From contig DAOVCL010000020.1 in assembly GCA_030670005.1 (NCBI GenBank), positions 1 through 16,878 of the forward strand: 16,878 bases of DNA. The letters are read 5' to 3'. The position numbers were made by a program, and so were the translations under genes. Origin of the DNA: Candidatus Zixiibacteriota bacterium. GTDB lineage: Bacteria > SM23-81 > DAOVCL01. Of this stretch, positions 13,328-16,878 are shown piece after piece. The notes below the pieces were generated by a model, which searched no databases, was not told the origin of the DNA, and saw only the letters and a program-made list of their open reading frames with translations. Every line of letters begins with the position of its first letter. The first letter of the stretch is position 1.

Positions 13328-15235
13328 ATGGATATTAAAGGAAAGTTGAAGAATCTGCCCCAGAGCCCTGGCGTCTACATAATGAAGGATGAAAGGGGCA
13401 AACCACTGTATATAGGGAAGGCCAAATCCCTCTCCCACAGACTCCGCTATTATTTTCTGAACACTTCCAGACTTCCCCCGCGGATAAGGGCAATGGCCTC
13501 TAAGGTGGAGGACTTTGAGGCAATCATCACCGACTCGGAGATAGAGGCTCTCATCCTGGAGTCCAACCTGATCAAGGAGAACAAGCCTCGCTACAATGTG
13601 AACCTTAAGGATGACAAGCGGTATCCCCTAATCAAGATTACCGCAGGGGAAACCTTTCCCCGGGTGATAGTGGTGCGGAGGGCAAAGAGGGATGGGGCAA
13701 AATACTTCGGCCCCTACACCAGCGTCAAATCAATGAGATGGACCCTGAGGATGTTGCGGAGGATATTTCCGCTGAGAAGCTGTTCCCAACCGCTGCCGGC
13801 CAAAGGTAAAGTCAAGCCCTGCCTCAACTTCTATATCAAACGTTGCTTAGGTGTCTGCCAGGGAAATGTAAGCCAAGAGGATTACCGCAAGATCATAGAT
13901 GGTGTTCTCCTCTTCCTCTCAGGGAGAAACAGGGTCTTGGAGGAGCATTTGAAGGGGGCAATGGAGGAGGCCGCCAGGAGACAGAATTTCGAGCTGGCCG
14001 CCAAATTCAGGGATCAACTGCGGGCTGTGGAAAAGGTCACCCAGTCTCAGAAGATAGTAACCCAGAAGGAGGTAGACAGGGATATAATCTCCTGTGCCCG
14101 ACAGGGAAGGGATGCCGCTTCAGTTATTTTAAAGATAAGGGGTGGGGCGATGGTGGGAAGGGAGCACTTCTATTTCATCACCCCCTCGGGGGTGGAAGAC
14201 GGGGAGTTTCTCGCTTCTCTGTTGAAGAGAACCTATCTGAACTCCGCGGATATTCCCCGGGAGATCTTCCTTCCCCAAGAGGTAGAGGAGCAAGAGCTGA
14301 TAGCTGATTGGCTGGCAAGGAGAAGAGGGGCAAAGGTCAGCCTACTTGTCCCTCAGAGGGGGGAAAAGGCCAAACTGGTTGGTATGGCCGAGGAGAACGC
14401 TCAGCTTCTCCTGCAGGAGTTGCTGCTGGAAAGGGCCAGGGCCAAGGAGGGGCCATCCCCTGGAGTTTTGGCCTTGCAGGGCCATCTCCACCTAAAGAAG
14501 ACTCCCCGGAGGATAGAGGCCTTTGATATCTCCAATATCAGAGGATCTGACTGCGTGGGGTCAATGGTCTCCTTTCTGGATGGGAGACCGCGCAAGGGCT
14601 CCTACCGGAGATTCAAGATAAAGACGGTTTCCGCACAGGATGATTACGCTATGATGAGGGAAGTGATAAATAGGAGGTACCAGAGGGTCTTGCAGGAGAA
14701 GGCAGACCTTCCAGATCTTGTCTTGGTAGATGGTGGCAAGGGGCAGCTCTCGGCAGCGAGAAAGGCTTTGAGGGATCTGGGGGTAAAAGATCAGCCGGTG
14801 ATAGGCTTGGCCAAGAGATTGGATGAGGTCTTCCTCCCCGGCAGATCCCAGTCCATTATGTTCCCCAAGGGTTCACCGGCGTTGAGGCTCATCCAGAGGG
14901 TGAGGGATGAGGCCCATAGGTTTGCCATCTCCTACCATCGACTCCTGAGGAAGAAGAGAACGATAAGATCGGAGTTGGAAGAAATAGAGGGAATTGGCAA
15001 GAGGAGGGAGGAAACCCTCCTCAGGGCTTTTGGCTCCTTAGAAGGGGTGAGGAAGGCAGGGCTTGCGGAGCTGGAGAGGATTGAGGGGATGAATAGGAGG
15101 GCCGCGCGGAATGTCTTCAACTACTTTCATCCCCCAGAGGAAAGAGCAACAGTTCACGGGGAACAGGGATCAGTTTTCAGGGATCGGGGACCAGGAGTCG
15201 GGGATCAGGGGTCAGAGGTCGGGGAAAGTAGATGA
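13328..15235 (+). CDS. uvrC: Excinuclease ABC subunit C
   Basis: 635 residues from the ATG at 13328 (MDIKGKLKNLPQSPGVY), chosen over an in-frame TTG 12 codons upstream that lies in a -35-like box. UvrC makes both incisions around a lesion in nucleotide excision repair. Domains in order: GIY-YIG nuclease (12-95: GVY, YIG, Glu78, Asn90); four cysteines (152, 165, 173, 177) at the position reported to bind an Fe-S cluster in E. coli UvrC; UVR/UvrB-binding motif (about 208-240, ARRQNFELAAKFRDQLRAVE); RNase H-like nuclease (395-545) with Asp400 (AFDISN), Asp468 (VLVDGGKGQ) and His530 (RDEAHRF); and a double helix-hairpin-helix (550-600). All key residues are present. After NYFHPPEE the tail is Gly/Gln/Asp-rich (VFRDRGPGVGDQGSEVG), encoded by short repeat DNA and not expected in the family. 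No SD is visible. Confidence 0.96.
   Translation: MDIKGKLKNLPQSPGVYIMKDERGKPLYIGKAKSLSHRLRYYFLNTSRLPPRIRAMASKVEDFEAIITDSEIEALILESNLIKENKPRYNVNLKDDKRYPLIKITAGETFPRVIVVRRAKRDGAKYFGPYTSVKSMRWTLRMLRRIFPLRSCSQPLPAKGKVKPCLNFYIKRCLGVCQGNVSQEDYRKIIDGVLLFLSGRNRVLEEHLKGAMEEAARRQNFELAAKFRDQLRAVEKVTQSQKIVTQKEVDRDIISCARQGRDAASVILKIRGGAMVGREHFYFITPSGVEDGEFLASLLKRTYLNSADIPREIFLPQEVEEQELIADWLARRRGAKVSLLVPQRGEKAKLVGMAEENAQLLLQELLLERARAKEGPSPGVLALQGHLHLKKTPRRIEAFDISNIRGSDCVGSMVSFLDGRPRKGSYRRFKIKTVSAQDDYAMMREVINRRYQRVLQEKADLPDLVLVDGGKGQLSAARKALRDLGVKDQPVIGLAKRLDEVFLPGRSQSIMFPKGSPALRLIQRVRDEAHRFAISYHRLLRKKRTIRSELEEIEGIGKRREETLLRAFGSLEGVRKAGLAELERIEGMNRRAARNVFNYFHPPEERATVHGEQGSVFRDRGPGVGDQGSEVGESR
15163..15224 (+). 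repeat. Degenerate GGGATCAGGGGTC repeats at the uvrC 3' end
   Basis: Loose repeats of an 11-14-nt unit: ACAGGGATCAG, CAGGGATCGGGG, AGTCGGGGATCAGGGGTC and AGAGGTCGGGG. They lie inside the uvrC reading frame and encode its last ~22 residues. Confidence 0.55.
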
Positions 15236-15239
15236 ATTG

Positions 15240-15261
15240 GCGACCGAAAGGAGCTAAGTTC
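15240..15261 (+). repeat. Isolated terminal module beside the composite repeat
   Basis: GCGACCGAAAGGAGCTAAGTT (plus C) is almost the same as the module at the far end of the element (15406-15428, GCGACCGCAAGG...). It begins 5 nt after the uvrC stop, so the element here is bracketed by two direct copies about 165 nt apart. Confidence 0.7.
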
Positions 15262-15428
15262 ACGTTTCGGAATTTCTAAGAAATTCCGAAACGTCGGGGG
15301 ATGTTTGAAGGGGGTATGCCCCCTTCAAGGGTGACAGCGGAGCAATCCGAGCGAGCGGAGGATTGCGGAGCGCCATAGGGTCGGTGAGACCCTCTGGAGA
15401 AGTTAGCGACCGCAAGGGAGCTAAGTTC
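15262..15428 (+). repeat. Structured composite repeat, copy 2
   Basis: Order: 15-bp perfect hairpin (15262-15294, stem ACGTTTCGGAATTTC, loop TAA); 10-bp hairpin (15305-15328, TTGAAGGGGG/CCCCCTTCAA, loop TATG); 7-bp hairpin (15342-15366, GCAATCC/GGATTGC); 5-bp hairpin GGGTC/GACCC (15378-15392); and the module 15402-15428 with TTAGC/GCTAA pairing. It matches 2463-2637 (minus) in order and polarity. Stem changes are paired, and the second hairpin is unrelated in its core but complementary in both. It lies between uvrC and ogt. The rest of 15429-15622 holds one small hairpin (15435-15448, GGGAG/CTCCC) and the repeat at 15474. Confidence 0.85.
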
Positions 15429-15473
15429 TATCGTGGGAGGCATCTCCCCTGGGCGGAGCCTCGGGCAAGCCTG

Positions 15474-15511
15474 ATGCCGATATTCGAGGTCAGGAGACCT
15501 CTCCTATAAGG
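15474..15511 (+). repeat. GATCGAGGTCAGGAGACCTC dispersed repeat, copy 2
   Basis: ATGCCGATATTCGAGG then TCAGGAGACCTCTCCTATAA, about five differences from the 38-nt copy at 10989-11026. Hairpin GAGGTC/GACCTC at 15486-15501. It is not in frame with a gene here. Confidence 0.75.
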
Positions 15512-15622
15512 TTGATCAGATAGTTGATCCAAGTCTTTCAGTGGATGATAACAACCACAAAGAGTGAGGGCTGAGGAATTTCCATTTCCCACATTCTTAA
15601 TTGCCTTTTTCCGTGAGATTTC

Positions 15623-16165
15623 GTGGCGAACTTTTACCTTAGAATCAAATATTCCCTCTTAGATACCCCCTGGGGGGAGATGTTTGTAGCCGCCACCGGG
15701 GAGGGCCTCTGTTATCTGAGCCTGAACAAGATCGATATTAATGCCCTCCTCCAATCATCCCTTTTCCAGAGGAAGGTCGATCTGGTGCGGGATGACGGGA
15801 ACTTTTCCGAATTTAATGGAAGGTTAAAGGATTACCTTGGGGGGAGGAAGGTCTCCTTCCCCGAACCGCTCGACCTGCGGGGATCAACCCCCTTTCAGAG
15901 GATGGTCTGGGAACAGACGGCTACTATCCCCTATGGAGAGGTGAGAAGCTACGGTTGGCTGGCTGAAGAGATAGGGCATCCAAAGGCGGCCAGGGCAGTG
16001 GGCAGGTCATTGGCCTTCAATCCTCTTCCCATAGTTATCCCCTGTCATCGGGTGGTGCGGAAAAACGGGAAATTGGGTGGCTTCAGTGGAGGCCTGAAAT
16101 TGAAAAGGAGGCTCTTAGAGCTTGAAGGCCTGCAGTTGAGCCTGAAGTTGGATGAGATCCAATGA
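15623..16165 (+). CDS. ogt: Methylated-DNA--protein-cysteine S-methyltransferase
   Basis: 180 residues, standard for Ogt/MGMT. The protein removes alkyl groups from O6 of guanine (and O4 of thymine) in DNA by irreversible transfer to its own cysteine. Visible: N-terminal Ogt-like domain (YSLLDTPWGEM at 10-20), STPFQRMVWEQTATIPYGEVRSYGWLA (88-114, the helix-turn-helix), the Arg finger in KAARAVGRSLAFNP (Arg124 region) and the active site VIPCHRVV with Cys141, followed by GGFSGG. All key residues are intact. The start is GTG; no good SD is seen and no ATG lies before the conserved N-terminus, so the start is the least certain part. The ATGA overlap with the next gene implies translational coupling. 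A structured repeat occupies the space to uvrC. Confidence 0.95.
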   Translation: MANFYLRIKYSLLDTPWGEMFVAATGEGLCYLSLNKIDINALLQSSLFQRKVDLVRDDGNFSEFNGRLKDYLGGRKVSFPEPLDLRGSTPFQRMVWEQTATIPYGEVRSYGWLAEEIGHPKAARAVGRSLAFNPLPIVIPCHRVVRKNGKLGGFSGGLKLKRRLLELEGLQLSLKLDEIQ

Positions 16166-16779
16166 TAGAGGTGATTACCATAAAAGTAGGCCCATGGGAG
16201 ACAAACTGTTATCTTGTCACCCCCAAGGGCGGAGAGGAATCAATGATCATCGATCCAGGGGCAGAACCTGAGCGGATACTCTCGCAGGTAGGAGGCCTTA
16301 ATGTGAGGTATGTTATCAACACCCACGGACATAGCGATCATATTGGGGCCAATAGAGCAATCAAAGAAGCCAGCGGAGCAAAGATTCTCATCCACAGGGA
16401 TGATGCATCAATGCTTACCCATCCCCAGGAGAACCTCTCCCTTCTTTGGAGCCAGGAGATAACCTCTCCCCCAGCAGACAGGCTCTTGGAGGGAGGAGAA
16501 AAGATCAGGCTCGATGGAATCTCCTGGAAGGTGATACACACCCCAGGCCATTCACCAGGGGGGATAAGTCTCCTGGGGGATAATTGGCTCTTCTCTGGAG
16601 ATACCCTTTTTGCCGGCTCGGTGGGGAGAACAGACCTACCGGGGGCTTCCTGGGAGGTTCTTTTGGAATCTATCAGGAAAAATTTTTTGACCTTAGATGA
16701 TCAGGTGATTGTCTATCCGGGCCATGGCCCCTCTACAACCATAGGAGAGGAGAGAAGATGGAACCCGTTTCTCCAATAG
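16162..16779 (+). CDS. MBL-fold metallohydrolase, glyoxalase II-like
   Basis: 205 residues, cytoplasmic (no signal peptide). Metal-binding motifs are complete: THGHSDHIG (His55, His57, Asp59, His60), HTPGHSPGG (His130), FSGDTLF (Asp147) and YPGHGPSTTIGEE (His188), then the typical end NPFLQ. These fit the short GloB/YcbL-type hydroxyacylglutathione hydrolase-like group; the C-terminal glutathione-binding domain of classical glyoxalase II (about 250 residues) is absent, so the substrate thioester is unknown. The start overlaps the ogt stop by 4 nt (ATGA), and the end overlaps the xer gene by 22 nt. Grouping with ogt would fit protection against reactive carbonyl or alkylating damage, but close packing alone may explain it. 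Confidence 0.9.
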   Translation: MIEVITIKVGPWETNCYLVTPKGGEESMIIDPGAEPERILSQVGGLNVRYVINTHGHSDHIGANRAIKEASGAKILIHRDDASMLTHPQENLSLLWSQEITSPPADRLLEGGEKIRLDGISWKVIHTPGHSPGGISLLGDNWLFSGDTLFAGSVGRTDLPGASWEVLLESIRKNFLTLDDQVIVYPGHGPSTTIGEERRWNPFLQ

Positions 16780-16878
16780 TTGAAGGGGAGGTAGATGGCT
16801 TTCTTCACTACCTCTCCGTAGAGAGGGGGCTATCGGCCAATACCTTAGAGGCCTATTCCCGTGACCTGAACCGTTTTC
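16758..16878 (+). CDS. Xer-type tyrosine recombinase, N-terminal fragment cut by the window end
   Basis: Forty residues are readable from the ATG at 16758, preceded by AGGAGAGAAG (strong SD). FLHYLSVERGLSANTLEAYSRDLNRF matches the N-terminal core-binding (SAM-like) domain of XerC/XerD, which resolve chromosome dimers; the quoted motif in short is FL.YL..ERGLS.NTL.AY.RDL. XerC and XerD cannot be told apart, and the catalytic domain (R..H..R..Y) is outside the window. It overlaps the MBL gene by 22 nt and so belongs to the ogt-MBL operon. A phage-type integrase is less likely given this housekeeping setting. Confidence 0.85.
   Translation, partial: MEPVSPIVEGEVDGFLHYLSVERGLSANTLEAYSRDLNRF

Noticed and set aside
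13843..14526. Alternative-frame readings inside uvrC (Gly/Arg-rich).
   Set aside because: Composition is that of an out-of-frame GC-rich gene; the UvrC frame is continuous with all catalytic residues.
14537..14551. ATCAGAGGATCTGAC in uvrC also occurs at 3869-3883.
   Set aside because: The shared stretch is about 15 nt and largely self-palindromic, and flanks do not match beyond a few bases. Chance is enough, and the uvrC copy is explained by the conserved SNIRGSD codons.

Overview
The window looks like chromosomal DNA from an uncultured Gram-negative bacterium. An outer membrane is implied by a TamB-like protein beside an Omp85/TamA-like barrel. Two exported proteins resemble those of the FCB group and allied candidate phyla (WOR-3, KSB1, Zixibacteria and similar). 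One has an HEFFH metalloprotease core. The other ends in an 'NYPNPFNP...' FlgD/Por-type C-terminal tail. Heavy use of AGG/AGA and ATA codons and Lys/Glu-rich proteins hint at a thermophilic or anaerobic lifestyle, but the lineage is inference.

Left block (1-10018, all minus strand). From its upstream end it reads: a sigma70-like promoter (9991-10018), then tamB, tamA and thiE packed almost without gaps. A structured spacer follows, then a PLP aminotransferase with its own strong Shine-Dalgarno (SD). Next come a structured repeat element (2463-2637), an exported COG1237-type metallo-beta-lactamase-fold protein overlapping a CcdA-like membrane protein, and finally the 5' part of a secreted metalloprotease cut by the window edge.

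Middle block (10019-13327). This is mostly non-coding and repeat-rich. It holds a cluster of short hairpins with different stems but almost the same A/T-only loop, copies of several dispersed repeats, a doubtful ORF, and one real gene (11124-12809). That gene encodes a secreted repeat protein with three 52-residue units, a Pro/Thr linker, FN3-like domains and a sorting-type tail.

Right block (13328-16878, plus strand). uvrC is followed by a second copy of the structured element, then a tight ogt - MBL hydrolase - xer operon with start/stop overlaps, the last gene cut by the window edge. The block combines nucleotide excision repair, alkyl-DNA repair, a glyoxalase-II-like hydrolase and a tyrosine recombinase.

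The most unusual signal is the pair of ~170-nt elements at 2463-2637 (minus) and 15262-15428 (plus). Both have the same order of hairpins, and stem bases that differ between the copies are compensated. Both lie upstream of a gene in the same relative orientation. A terminal module of the element recurs alone at 10023-10037 and 15240-15261. No CRISPR array, insertion sequence, rRNA or convincing tRNA was seen.
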